From contig NZ_CP054698.1 of NCBI RefSeq assembly GCF_014023275.1, forward strand, positions 5,975,001-6,039,000: a DNA stretch of 64,000 nt, read 5' to 3'. A program made the translations under genes and the position numbers. The stretch is from Nostoc edaphicum CCNP1411 (GTDB taxonomy: Bacteria; Cyanobacteriota; Cyanobacteriia; Cyanobacteriales; Nostocaceae). How positions within the stretch are numbered: position 1 is the stretch's first letter; the number at the start of each line of letters is the position of its first letter. Under the pieces are notes generated by a model that had not been told where the DNA came from, made no database searches, and worked only from the letters and a program-made list of their open reading frames with translations. Below are positions 18,225 through 26,375 of this stretch, one piece after another.

Positions 18225-18539
18225 TCATGATTGCAATGCAGACTCAATTTTATCTAGTTCATCGCTAAGATATGCCAGCTTTGTCTCTTCATCAAGAAGC
18301 TGCTGTTCTAATTGAAACTTGACTGCTGTAGCAGCCTCAATAGCTACAGCTTTCTTCATCTGCTCAAACTTCTCGCTGCGGATGTCAAATTCTGCCTGAA
18401 GTGCGTCTAGTTTTTGGTGCGATCGCCGTCGTTGTCCAGGAGTTAAGCTAGTAGAAACTGAACTAGTTTCAATAATTCCTGCTTCACCAGATAAAACGTG
18501 CAAAGAGGTGCGATGTCTAGACGCGCTGTTTGGTGACAT
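18225..18539 (-). CDS. Small coiled-coil protein sharing a motif with the iSTAND-like protein
   Basis: 104 residues. The first 40 are Ser/Thr-rich and probably disordered; 41-103 form a coiled coil. Residues 66-81 (A-I-E-A-A-T-A-V-K-F-Q-L-E-Q-Q-L) closely match residues 33-48 of the product of 24388-25371 (A-I-E-A-S-T-A-T-R-F-Q-L-E-K-E-I). This coil type is common in cyanobacterial proteins tied to STAND-like NTPases and caspase-like effectors. It may pair with the larger protein or be a leftover of a similar gene. Function unknown. Confidence 0.65.
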   Translation of the reverse strand: MSPNSASRHRTSLHVLSGEAGIIETSSVSTSLTPGQRRRSHQKLDALQAEFDIRSEKFEQMKKAVAIEAATAVKFQLEQQLLDEETKLAYLSDELDKIESALQS

Positions 18540-18628
18540 AGCTCACTGATATTGATATGCTAGCTTCAATAATTAGGCGATCGCTTTTCACTGCTCCACA
18601 ATCTAATGGGGTACAAGAGGGCTATTCG

Positions 18629-19171
18629 ATGAATTCAAACTCGAAGGAATTGGTAATTACCAAACTTGAGCAAGGATTACCCGCTATCACTCCAGCATTT
18701 GGTGCAGCATTAGCAGAAGCTTGTGCTGTCTGCTTAACCGACCAAGATTATATTCAGGGTGTAGAACTCAAAGTCAAAGGAGACTTTACGGCTGTTTTTC
18801 AACTATATTGGCAAGAAGTCACTGACCAAATGATGCGCTGTTGGAACGACAGTGAATATACTACAGAACAAGCGGCCTATGGAATTGCTTTTTTAGTGAT
18901 ACAAGAACTCACAGACTATACAGTTATTGAACGTTCTCGCAGAGGAACAGGATTTGATTACTGGTTGGGCAAAAAAAGTGAGAATAATGAACTACCATTT
19001 CAAAATGCAGTTCGGTTGGAAGTTTCAGGCATACGTAAGGGCGACAACAGCCGCGTCAAAGCTAGAGTTAAACAGAAGCTTGAGCAGGTAAGTCCTACAG
19101 ATGGTACACTCCCAGCATATATCGTGGTTGTGGAGTTCAGTAACCCTTTAGCATTCATAGTGAAAAAATGA
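18629..19171 (+). CDS. Conserved hypothetical protein, first of a two-gene module
   Basis: From ATG 18629, preceded by AGAGGG, it encodes 180 residues (an upstream ATG at 18557 would add 24). The sequence is well ordered: E-Q-G-L-P-A-I-T-P-A-F-G near the start, then R-C-W-N-D-S-E-Y-T-T-E-Q-A-A-Y-G-I-A, E-R-S-R-R-G-T-G-F-D-Y-W-L-G and a C-terminal A-Y-I-V-V-V-E-F-S. I recall relatives in other filamentous cyanobacteria but know no function. The G-T-G-F-D-Y-W-L-G core recalls nucleic-acid or nuclease-like folds, without proof. It overlaps the next gene by 4 bp, so the two are translationally coupled. It runs opposite to the adjoining conflict-type operon. Confidence 0.8.
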   Translation: MNSNSKELVITKLEQGLPAITPAFGAALAEACAVCLTDQDYIQGVELKVKGDFTAVFQLYWQEVTDQMMRCWNDSEYTTEQAAYGIAFLVIQELTDYTVIERSRRGTGFDYWLGKKSENNELPFQNAVRLEVSGIRKGDNSRVKARVKQKLEQVSPTDGTLPAYIVVVEFSNPLAFIVKK

Positions 19172-19554
19172 GTCAAATTCAAGAGTTACATCAACAGGCA
19201 ATGGATTTGGCAGAGATGGCACAGGTTGCTAAACTTAGAGGTGACTTTAATTCAGCTTCGCAATTATCCAGGCAAGCATTTGAAAAAGAACGATTAGCGG
19301 CAGAATTAATCGCAGGTAATCTCGAAGCAGAACCAACCCGTTCAGTGTTACATCGTAGTGCGGCAACTCTCGGAGTTGAATGTGGTGAAATTCACACAGC
19401 AGAGCGTTTAATTGCGATCGCTTTATCAGGAAATCCGCCGACTGAGATTGCCGAAGAACTCAAAGATTTATTTGTGCAAATAAACATTGATAAATATTTT
19501 GCGCGTCGGGGTATTGCATTTGATGAAGCTAAACTTCAAAGCTTCATGGGGTGA
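19168..19554 (+). CDS. Conserved hypothetical helical protein, second of the module
   Basis: 128 residues, all helical by appearance, with a TPR-like pattern: A-x-L-R-G-D-F-N-S-A-S-Q-L-S-R-Q-A-F-E, L-H-R-S-A-A-T-L-G-V-E-C-G-E and A-E-R-L-I-A-I-A-L-S-G. Start ATG 19168 overlaps the stop of the 180-residue gene (ATGA). Such TPR-like proteins often act as scaffold or partner; the coupling suggests it binds the first protein. Function unknown. Confidence 0.78.
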   Translation: MSQIQELHQQAMDLAEMAQVAKLRGDFNSASQLSRQAFEKERLAAELIAGNLEAEPTRSVLHRSAATLGVECGEIHTAERLIAIALSGNPPTEIAEELKDLFVQINIDKYFARRGIAFDEAKLQSFMG

Positions 19555-19555
19555 T

Positions 19556-19690
19556 TTATATTTGGTAGTTGGTGGGGCAGGGCGATCGCTATCAATGAGT
19601 ATATCTCGTATAGCCGTTGCATCTTTGACTGTGACTGGTAGATCAGCACCTACGTCAATGAGTAATGCATAACCATTAGTAAAACTTTAG
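19556..19690 (-). pseudogene. Fragment resembling the start of a caspase-like (peptidase C14) domain
   Basis: On the minus strand about 45 codons read G-Y-A-L-L-I-D-V-G-A-D-L-P-V-T-V-K-D-A-T followed by A-I-R-D-I-L-I-D-S-D-R. This resembles the beginning of caspase-like domains of cyanobacterial effectors (usually A-L-L-I-G-V). No catalytic His or Cys part follows and no start codon precedes in frame; it stops being recognisable near 19556 where the convergent hypothetical gene ends. It lies just after the sensor pseudogene on the same strand. I call it a remnant; identification is by eye. Confidence 0.45.
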
Positions 19691-19723
19691 TTTTTCATAA
19701 GCCTAACTCACTTTGCGTGGCAA

Positions 19724-20839
19724 TTATTTTGTCTGTAACATAACCCATTTTCCACCTTGGATTTGAACTAAAATTGGCTCTGTTTGTCGTTCTCCTTCAG
19801 GACTAAATTGAAGTGGATCTCCATAAGTACTAGTATTATTTACAACAAAACCAGGATTTCTTAACTTATCGATAACTGTTGTGCGATCGGAATTAGGAGA
19901 CAAAGCTTGAATAAAAGCTTGTGTAGCATCGTAACTGGTTGCTGTTCGCCAACTAACTGCTCCCCCCCATTGTTCGATCGCTTTTTGGCCAAAGATTTTT
20001 GCTTGTGGGGCTTCACGAAACCAAGGTATAGCTAAAACCAAACCTTCTAGAGTATTGGCAACCTCTGATTTATAGAGAGTATCGCTTCCTAATACTTTGA
20101 TCTGTTTGACATTATTGCTTGTTCTGAGATTGTCATTGTAAGTCTTTGCAATCTTCATCGCAACTTCAATATTCTCTGTATCTGGAAACAATGCTATTGC
20201 TTCTACTAAGGGATCGTCCATTAACTTTCGTACTTCTTGCTCTACATCTAGATTTGGATCATCTAAGTTAATGCATGAGTAAGGAACTACTCCTTCACGC
20301 TGATTTTTGACAAATGTCAGTCTAAATTCTTCTTTGATACTTCTACTATATGATTCATCAGGATTACAGAAAATTACTATTTTTTTAAAGCTATTTTTTA
20401 ATGCATATTTAGCTAGCTTTTCAGCAGTCGCTTTATCTGAAGGTAAAGCTCTAAAAAATACAGCACTTTCTAACGCTATACTAGTGTTAGTAGGTGATAT
20501 GATTGCTAATTTAACTCTTGTATATATAGGTAAAGCTGTGTAGGTGACTGCGCTAGAACTATGTCCGATAACTCCTAAGATGGATGTATCTTGTACTAGC
20601 TGCTGGGCTATTTGTTTTGCTATATTTCGGTTGTTATCATCGTCAGCAATCACAATCTCTACTAATCGACCTTGTAATCCATTTTGTTGGTTAAACTGAT
20701 TTTGCGCTTGTGCTACCCCACGTAATATTTCTTGAGCAGAGTTTGTTCCTATTTTTGCTGGTACTATAGGAATCCGCTTTGATTTCTGAACTAATTTGCG
20801 TAGACAGGCAATAGGCAATAGACAATAGGCAACAGTCAA
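19724..20839 (-). pseudogene. C-terminal periplasmic-binding half of a MITE-split sensor gene
   Basis: From about 20764 downward the frame encodes a type I periplasmic-binding (branched-chain amino acid receptor-like) domain: E-I-L-R-G-V-A-Q-A-Q, V-I-G-H-S-S-S-A, I-S-P-T-N-T-S, W-R-T-A-T-S-Y-D-A-T-Q-A-F and a closing F-S-P-E-G-E-R. It has no signal peptide; its first 25 or so codons (from a TTG at 20839) come from the inserted element at 20767-20890. Removing the element and one TA joins it in frame to the product of 20888-22012 as A-V-V-V-P-A-K-I-G, the expected continuous sequence. So this half was once the extracytoplasmic sensor of a membrane protein and is now cut off from export. Confidence 0.8.
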
Positions 20840-20890
20840 GAAGGCTTCTTAGTTGTACTGAGTTTTTTCAGAAATCAAATATGAGTCCTA
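20767..20890. mobile_element. 124-bp MITE with TA target duplication inside a sensor gene
   Basis: Terminal inverted repeats match at 19 of 23 positions (TAGGAATCCGCTTTGATTTC at 20767; reverse of the right end TAGGACTCATATTTGATTTC). TA is duplicated at 20765-20766 and 20891-20892. Insertion plus duplication is 126 bp, so the host frame is kept, but TAG (20888-20890) and a TAA lie in frame on the gene's strand. A GGCAATAGGCAATAGACAAT tandem tract is inside. No transposase is encoded. Confidence 0.85.
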
Positions 20891-22012
20891 TACAACTGCC
20901 AAAGTTAAAGGATTGCCCTTTTGGCGGGTAAGAGCATTATTTTGGTAAATTAGTACTTCAGGGTCATTACGATTATTTTTGACAGCTTCTTCAAAGTGCT
21001 TTGCAGCTTCTGTGTAATTCCTCTTTTTAAAGCTGTCAATACCTCGATCGCGATCGCTATTTTTTATGTCTGGAAATAAAGTGCGTTCGCCGCTACTTAT
21101 TCTTTGATTAATAATGCTTGGATCTAATACACATAAAACTCCTAATACTTTATTTTCATCTGCCAAACATGGGGTTGACCACTTATAAACGCCAAAACCA
21201 ACACCAACACTAAGTAAGGTAGTAACAATCATTCTTGCCGCAGATGCCACTCTGGCTAAAGGAATTTTTAGGAATAATCTTCTGATGAGCGTCTGCTTTT
21301 TTTGATTTGGTTTTATTTGTTCGGGTATAGGCAAACTAACTCCAGCAACCTGGATTACATCTCCTTCTTTACCCACCTTCCTCAGTTCGTCTTTCGCTGC
21401 CTCAAAATTACCACGGGCAAATTTTCCCATCACGCCAGCGTAAATCAGTAGTGGCTGGAAATCAGCCAATGGCTCAGTAAATATTTCCGTCAATGATGCT
21501 ATTCGCACCAGTCCTGCTGTGTCCTTGTGATTCAAATTCTCGAATTCCAATGCCAATTCATGAGCTACCTTATTAGGCTGCGTGTATGCTAAAGCTGTCC
21601 ACTGCTGGGTTAGAGCAAAATCTTTAATATCTGGATCTTTACTTTCAAGTTTTGGCCTTACATAGTCGAGTAAAAAGTTTGATAGTTCATTAATCCGCTG
21701 TTGACCAAATTTTTTATCTTCCTGCAAACGACTCAACAACAGATTTCGTACTGTTAGATCCATCTCGTATAGTTCATATCCGACTTCATTACATAAGCTT
21801 GAAACCAGCAAATCTGCTACTGCTACCCAAGGGATACCTAACACTTGGTCATCAATATCCCGTTGGAACTGAACCCATAGACGATACAACAAATCTGGTG
21901 TGAGTGCTAAGGGAAAAGCAGCATGATATGCTAAATACAGATGAGGTTTGCCGAGTTTTGCAAAAGACTCAATGCGTTGCTTCGCAATTTCTTCAAGTCT
22001 GATCTTGCTCAT
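20888..22012 (-). CDS. N-terminal half of membrane sensor: helical domain, TM, TPR-like (truncated by MITE)
   Basis: 374 residues. Residues 1-215 form an all-helical domain with H-A-A-F-P-L-A-L-T-P-D-L-L-Y-R-L-W and A-D-L-L-V-S-S-L-C-N-E-V-G-Y-E-L-Y-E-M, a pattern I recall from cyanobacterial conflict-type proteins. A membrane helix spans about 260-277. Then S-G-E-R-T-L-F and a TPR-like unit (323-362: Y-T-E-A-A-K-H-F-E-E-A-V ... N-D-P-E-V-L-I-Y) lead to the breakpoint at A-V-V, where the inserted element gives TAG. ATG 22012 overlaps the vWA stop by 4 bp. The intact protein would carry an extracytoplasmic ligand-binding domain; this half lacks it. Confidence 0.82.
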   Translation of the reverse strand: MSKIRLEEIAKQRIESFAKLGKPHLYLAYHAAFPLALTPDLLYRLWVQFQRDIDDQVLGIPWVAVADLLVSSLCNEVGYELYEMDLTVRNLLLSRLQEDKKFGQQRINELSNFLLDYVRPKLESKDPDIKDFALTQQWTALAYTQPNKVAHELALEFENLNHKDTAGLVRIASLTEIFTEPLADFQPLLIYAGVMGKFARGNFEAAKDELRKVGKEGDVIQVAGVSLPIPEQIKPNQKKQTLIRRLFLKIPLARVASAARMIVTTLLSVGVGFGVYKWSTPCLADENKVLGVLCVLDPSIINQRISSGERTLFPDIKNSDRDRGIDSFKKRNYTEAAKHFEEAVKNNRNDPEVLIYQNNALTRQKGNPLTLAVV

Positions 22013-23481
22013 ATTATTTGCCTCTCAAAGTTAGCAAAGCGTCCACGCAGTACAGCAATAGCATCCTGTAAACCTTGGTGGCTAAATTCAAACATGGGGA
22101 CAAGATGGGCAATTTCTGCGGCTGTTGTACCAAGCCAACGCTTTCTCGGCATAGGATTAAGCCAAGCAACATAACGCACCCGTTGTTTCATTTGGGCAAT
22201 AAATTGTTGAGTTAATTCGTAGCGTTCATCGCTATATCTGCCACGAACAGCACCAGCATCACTAAAAATCAATACAGCAGTTCTATTTGAGCAAATATGG
22301 GTAACAATATTAGTGATTAATTCTGCTTGCTGATGATGAGGGTCGTGGTAAAGATATTCAATAGGGCAATTGTGAAAGTAGTAAATTCCAGATTTGCCTA
22401 AACGTCCCCCACGCAAGGCAGTTTCTGCCAACCGCCGTGATAGGGAGTGGAAAGGCACCATTGAACCATCTTGGTCAATTAGTAAGAGTAATTCTGATTT
22501 ATTCACTCGACGCGGTATGAATACAGGTTCAAGCAATAAACCTTGGCATCCAATCTGGTGAATAGTTGCTGCCATATCTAACTCTATTTTTGGCCCTTCA
22601 CGTACTGGGTGGCGCAAGTAACGCCAAATTTGTTTCATTTGTCGCTCGGTTACAGGCAAATACTCGCTAGTCAAAATGAGGCGGCTGGAAAGAATTTCTT
22701 CATTTCTGCTGGTAGTTTCCAGCACTGCTTTGACTGCTTGTACCTCATCTTCTATCGTCTGGGTCAATTTTGCAGCTAGAGATGAATTAGTTGTAATGGG
22801 GGTTACTTGTGGAGAGGTACTTTCAGCAATGCGCTGTTGATTATTTCGCCTAACTAACCACCTAAAAATCATGGCTGTAACTAATAAAAAACTCCAAAAA
22901 AGCCAATCTGAATGGTTTGGATTTGGGCTTGGGTTTGAGTTCGGCTTTCGTGTTGTAGTTGGCTGGGCTGTCGGGTTTGTAGTTGGTTTTGTGGTTGGCA
23001 ATAGTATTGGATCTTGAATTGGTGTTTGAATTGGTATTAGTGTTTGAATTAGTTTTGATGTTTGACTTGGTATTAGTGTTTGAATTAGTTCTGATGTTTG
23101 ACTTGGTATTAGTTTTTCAATTGGCTTTTGTGAAAAGAATCCAGCACCCAAGCCAATAGTAACTCCTACAATTCCTAAAATCAGGTAGCGGATAATTGGG
23201 GAAATTTTATGTTGTTCGGATTGTGTATGCAATATTTCCGCAGTTGGCAATGCAGCGTCATTAGCTATTACCAGTTCAAAATAATCTTCAAATAGCTTCT
23301 TTTCTTGTGATGATTTAACCCACAAAGTCTCACACAGACGTTTCAAAGCAGCTTGGTCATTAATTCCAAAGCCGGCTTGCATCGCTTGTAGAACTAACTG
23401 ATACTCCTCTATGCCAAGTGGTAAGCCAGCATCACAAAGTTTAGTGAACAGTTCCAGCAGAGGCAAATCATTCACATCCAC
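22009..23481 (-). CDS. Membrane-spanning vWA (CoxE-like) protein
   Basis: 490 residues. A helical N-terminal domain (1-90) is followed by a membrane helix (96-116), a loop with the tandem repeat L-I-P-S-Q-T-S-x-L-I-Q-T and a Pro/Thr/Asn-rich stretch (123-190), a second helix (193-211) and a C-terminal von Willebrand A domain. The MIDAS is D336-x-D338-G-S340-M, a variant of D-x-S-x-S, with A-V-L-I-F-S-D-A-G-A-V-R-G later. The N-terminal and vWA parts should both face the cytoplasm where MoxR acts; the repeats face out. Overlaps moxR by 14 bp. MoxR ATPases typically remodel or activate vWA partners. Confidence 0.88.
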   Translation of the reverse strand: MDVNDLPLLELFTKLCDAGLPLGIEEYQLVLQAMQAGFGINDQAALKRLCETLWVKSSQEKKLFEDYFELVIANDAALPTAEILHTQSEQHKISPIIRYLILGIVGVTIGLGAGFFSQKPIEKLIPSQTSELIQTLIPSQTSKLIQTLIPIQTPIQDPILLPTTKPTTNPTAQPTTTRKPNSNPSPNPNHSDWLFWSFLLVTAMIFRWLVRRNNQQRIAESTSPQVTPITTNSSLAAKLTQTIEDEVQAVKAVLETTSRNEEILSSRLILTSEYLPVTERQMKQIWRYLRHPVREGPKIELDMAATIHQIGCQGLLLEPVFIPRRVNKSELLLLIDQDGSMVPFHSLSRRLAETALRGGRLGKSGIYYFHNCPIEYLYHDPHHQQAELITNIVTHICSNRTAVLIFSDAGAVRGRYSDERYELTQQFIAQMKQRVRYVAWLNPMPRKRWLGTTAAEIAHLVPMFEFSHQGLQDAIAVLRGRFANFERQII

Positions 23482-24415
23482 GGCTTTGTCTCAAATAACG
23501 TAAATGGTCATCCCACCTTTTCAGCAACACGCCAGCATAAGGTATCTTGCCATCCAGTTTTGCCAGAGCTTCATCTTCAGGATAACGGCGCAGAACGCGA
23601 AACCAATCAATTAATTCGCTAGTGCTGACCTTTTTGCCAGCCTCCCCCTTGTCTTCTTGCATTTTCTCCCGCAGACGCCAGAAGCTATCTATGGCTTGCT
23701 TCACCAAAGCTTCGGGTGAAGTAGGAAACAGAGCATTAACAATTTCTATTAATCGCTCACGACTTGGAAATTCCACATAGTGAAACAAACATCGACGCAA
23801 GAAGGCATCCGGTAAATCCTTCTCATCATTACTGGTGATTAAAACAATTGGTGCTGCTTTGGCCTCAATTTCTTGTCCTGTTTCCTCCACAAAGAATTGT
23901 TTTTGGTCTAATTCCAATAGCAAATCATTAGGAAAATCAATATCAGCTTTATCAATTTCATCAATTAACACTACCCTGCGCTGCTGTTGCTGAAATGCTC
24001 GTCCTAATGGCCCCCAGCGTACATAGCTAGTCGGGTCATCAATTCGCAGAATTTGTTCTGGTGTTAGGCGATTGGAGGTTGCAAGTTGGGCATCACGCAA
24101 CCGTCCCACGGCATCGTAAATATACAAACCATCCCGCGCTCGACTGGTGGATTTAACATACCAAGCTTCTAATTTCAAATCTAGCTCGTAGGCAACTGCA
24201 CTTGCCAGTAAAGTCTTCCCACATCCTGGTTCTCCCTTCAGTAGCAATGGGCGTTCTAAGTAAATCGCCAAGTTCACCGCTTCTACCAGTTCGGGGTTAG
24301 GAAAATAGGGATATAAAAGCTGTCCGTTCGCGCCTCTTTCTCCTAACTGGGGCTGAACTTTACCTGTATATTCCAAGAGTTTTCCACCTACGGCTTGAAC
24401 CATATTTGCTCCCAT
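23468..24415 (-). CDS. MoxR-family AAA+ ATPase
   Basis: 315 residues. Walker A G-E-P-G-C-G-K-T, Walker B V-V-L-I-D-E-I-D-K-A-D, a sensor-1 region I-T-S-N-D-E-K-D-L-P-D-A-F-L-R-R-C and an arginine-rich C-terminal lid place it in the MoxR family of chaperone-like ATPases that act with vWA proteins. It contains an extended insertion (Y-V-K-S-T-S-R-A-R-D-G-L-Y-I-Y-D) typical of the cyanobacterial conflict-system group. The start could also be Met5 (M-V-Q-A-V-G-G) at 24403. It overlaps the gene upstream by 28 bp and the vWA gene downstream by 14 bp, so all are one transcription unit. Confidence 0.92.
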   Translation of the reverse strand: MGANMVQAVGGKLLEYTGKVQPQLGERGANGQLLYPYFPNPELVEAVNLAIYLERPLLLKGEPGCGKTLLASAVAYELDLKLEAWYVKSTSRARDGLYIYDAVGRLRDAQLATSNRLTPEQILRIDDPTSYVRWGPLGRAFQQQQRRVVLIDEIDKADIDFPNDLLLELDQKQFFVEETGQEIEAKAAPIVLITSNDEKDLPDAFLRRCLFHYVEFPSRERLIEIVNALFPTSPEALVKQAIDSFWRLREKMQEDKGEAGKKVSTSELIDWFRVLRRYPEDEALAKLDGKIPYAGVLLKRWDDHLRYLRQSRGCE

Positions 24416-25371
24416 TCACAATTAGACAAGCGACAAATTTCTTGTAAGGCGGGTTCTGGAATGCCATTCTCACTTTTTTGGAGTATGTCACGTACTGCTT
24501 CATCTACCTCTACCTCTGTTGCCAAGTCAATTAACAGTTCCTCGGCTTCATACTTTATCCAAGTAACTAGCTCATTTTCGGAAAATTCGGTAATCATAGG
24601 TAGCTTAATAGGGGTATCCGGTTCCCAATCTGGGTTGAGTTGCTCTGCAAAAGAAATATTCCAACTGCCCACACAGCCCTCATTGTCAACCAAAAACATG
24701 AATAGCTGGAATTGATTGGTTTGTCTAGTAGTCTCCCTAGCTTTAGTCACCAATGGAAACCAGAACTTAAGGATCATTTCTTGCAAAAAAGCTTCAGACA
24801 GGTGATTCACATTGTCAAAAATCAGCAAGATGGTTTGAGTTCGCGACCATTTATACACTCTTTCTATAATTTCTGAGTTTGAGCTTCCCCAACCAAGACC
24901 GACCCCATAGCTAAGTTCACGCCATAGTGCAGCAACATCACTTCTACGGGCAATGCGGGTAAGATTAATCACCACTCTCTTAGCGTTAACGTTATTGCTA
25001 ACATACTTTGACACCAACCGATTCAATAACCAGCCTTGTCCATACCACAGTGAGCCATGAATCAGGAAAGCTGCTACAGAATGAGCTTTAATAAATTGTC
25101 GGAATGCTCCCGTCTGCGTTTGATATCCCAATTTCAATAAAGCACGATACACCCTTCCACTAGATAAAGCTTGTTCTAGTGCATCAAGCTGTTGAGTTAG
25201 TTCGTTGAGTTGTGTTTCAGTTTGTTCAATTTCCTTTTCGAGTTGGAAGCGAGTGGCAGTGCTTGCCTCGATTGCACAAGCACACCGTAGTTTTTTTTCC
25301 TTCTCTATCAGTAAGTTACGCTGCTGTTCTAATGCTTGGCGTCTACGCTCTAAGTACTGTTCATCGGACAT
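24388..25371 (-). CDS. Coiled-coil plus iSTAND-like (inactive STAND NTPase) protein
   Basis: 327 residues. Residues 1-70 form a coiled coil with A-I-E-A-S-T-A-T-R-F-Q-L-E-K-E-I. A STAND-like core follows: F-L-I-H-G-S-L-W-Y-G-Q-G-W-L-L-N-R-L (102-119) sits where a P-loop would be but lacks the GK(S/T), and I-L-L-I-F-D-N-V-N-H takes the Walker B place. This fits the iSTAND domain of MoxR-vWA conflict systems, thought to be an adaptor that senses or recruits. It is first in the operon and has no clear effector domain. Domain assignment rests on pattern memory. Confidence 0.75.
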   Translation of the reverse strand: MSDEQYLERRRQALEQQRNLLIEKEKKLRCACAIEASTATRFQLEKEIEQTETQLNELTQQLDALEQALSSGRVYRALLKLGYQTQTGAFRQFIKAHSVAAFLIHGSLWYGQGWLLNRLVSKYVSNNVNAKRVVINLTRIARRSDVAALWRELSYGVGLGWGSSNSEIIERVYKWSRTQTILLIFDNVNHLSEAFLQEMILKFWFPLVTKARETTRQTNQFQLFMFLVDNEGCVGSWNISFAEQLNPDWEPDTPIKLPMITEFSENELVTWIKYEAEELLIDLATEVEVDEAVRDILQKSENGIPEPALQEICRLSNCEWEQIWFKP

Positions 25372-25601
25372 TCAATTACTTTTTTAGTGAATAATCTTTA
25401 CTCAAAAGGAGTAGCCAGAATGTTGATGTAGCAATCTGAGCGATCGCCTTTTGTTTCAATAGCTGAAACATCATTCTGACGATAGATGTAACTTATGTAG
25501 TTTCTTATAAAAGTAATTTACCACTTCCAGACCTAGTATAAAAATCTGGTTTAGATAGTCCGCTTTTGCATAAGCCAGCAAATTAGATGTTTAGCAGCCA
25601 A

Positions 25602-26282
25602 TCATTGCTCACTAGGATTCAGTACAACGATAATTTCTGCTAGCCTAATTCCCAAAGGTTTCCAGTGGGGATTGCTAGAGGAAAAAGTACTATCCCCTAA
25701 CACTGATCGGTAGTCATTGGGGAACTTTTCAGAAGCATTGGGAGCAGCATCTACTCGTAAAATGAGTTTGCCTTGATAGCGGGATAATTTGCTACTATCC
25801 AGTAAGATAGTACCGCCGTAATCCCACTCCAATCCATAGATTTTAAAGTTACCTAATTTCTTGCGTAACTCACTTAACGGTGTTCCGACTCCAATACCTT
25901 CGCGGGTTTTCCAAGCCCAAGCCAGGTTACGCACATCTAGAGGTTTGGTACGAGTATTATCACTCCAAACTACCAAGAGCGATCGCCCCCGATTTAGGTT
26001 TAACTGAGTAGCTGCAAAACTACCAATTCCTTCGGGGCCTGAAATGGTTTTATCAACGAGACGAGACGCGCCAAATAGCTTAACTAAATCTTTCTTAGTC
26101 GTTGTGCGTGTAATCGGGCCAACTCTTTCCCCAGGAACAATCAGGGTGTCTGTTAATGGTTGCGATTTAGCAACAGTAACTGGATGATTAATTTTCTGCG
26201 GTAGTGCAAAGGCTGGATTTGCTGAATAGTTTAGCAGTAAAGCTAAAGTAGCTGTAGCAATACCTTTGATTGATGAATGCAT
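25602..26282 (-). CDS. Exported hypothetical protein
   Basis: 226 residues. An N-terminal signal peptide (about 1-26, hydrophobic T-A-T-L-A-L-L-L-N-Y followed by A-F-A) is followed by a beta-rich domain: G-P-I-T-R-T-T-T-K-K-D-L-V-K-L-F-G, L-A-W-A-W-K-T-R-E-G-I-G-V-G-T-P-L-S-E-L-R-K and a C-terminal G-I-R-L-A-E-I-I-V-V-L. No Cys-rich or catalytic motif stands out. Its function is unknown; it is probably periplasmic. It stands alone between the conflict-type operon and the zinc ATPase, on the same strand as both. Confidence 0.75.
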   Translation of the reverse strand: MHSSIKGIATATLALLLNYSANPAFALPQKINHPVTVAKSQPLTDTLIVPGERVGPITRTTTKKDLVKLFGASRLVDKTISGPEGIGSFAATQLNLNRGRSLLVVWSDNTRTKPLDVRNLAWAWKTREGIGVGTPLSELRKKLGNFKIYGLEWDYGGTILLDSSKLSRYQGKLILRVDAAPNASEKFPNDYRSVLGDSTFSSSNPHWKPLGIRLAEIIVVLNPSEQ

Positions 26283-26375
26283 GGGTTCTATTTTGGGTAG
26301 TAGCTTATGAGTAATTAGTACTTATAGTTTAACTACTACAATTTCCCAATGACATATTCCCGATTTCCCAAAATT

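Noticed and set aside
19487..19672. 61-codon plus-strand frame
   Set aside because: It is the antisense of the caspase-like fragment and overlaps the end of the 128-residue gene in another frame.
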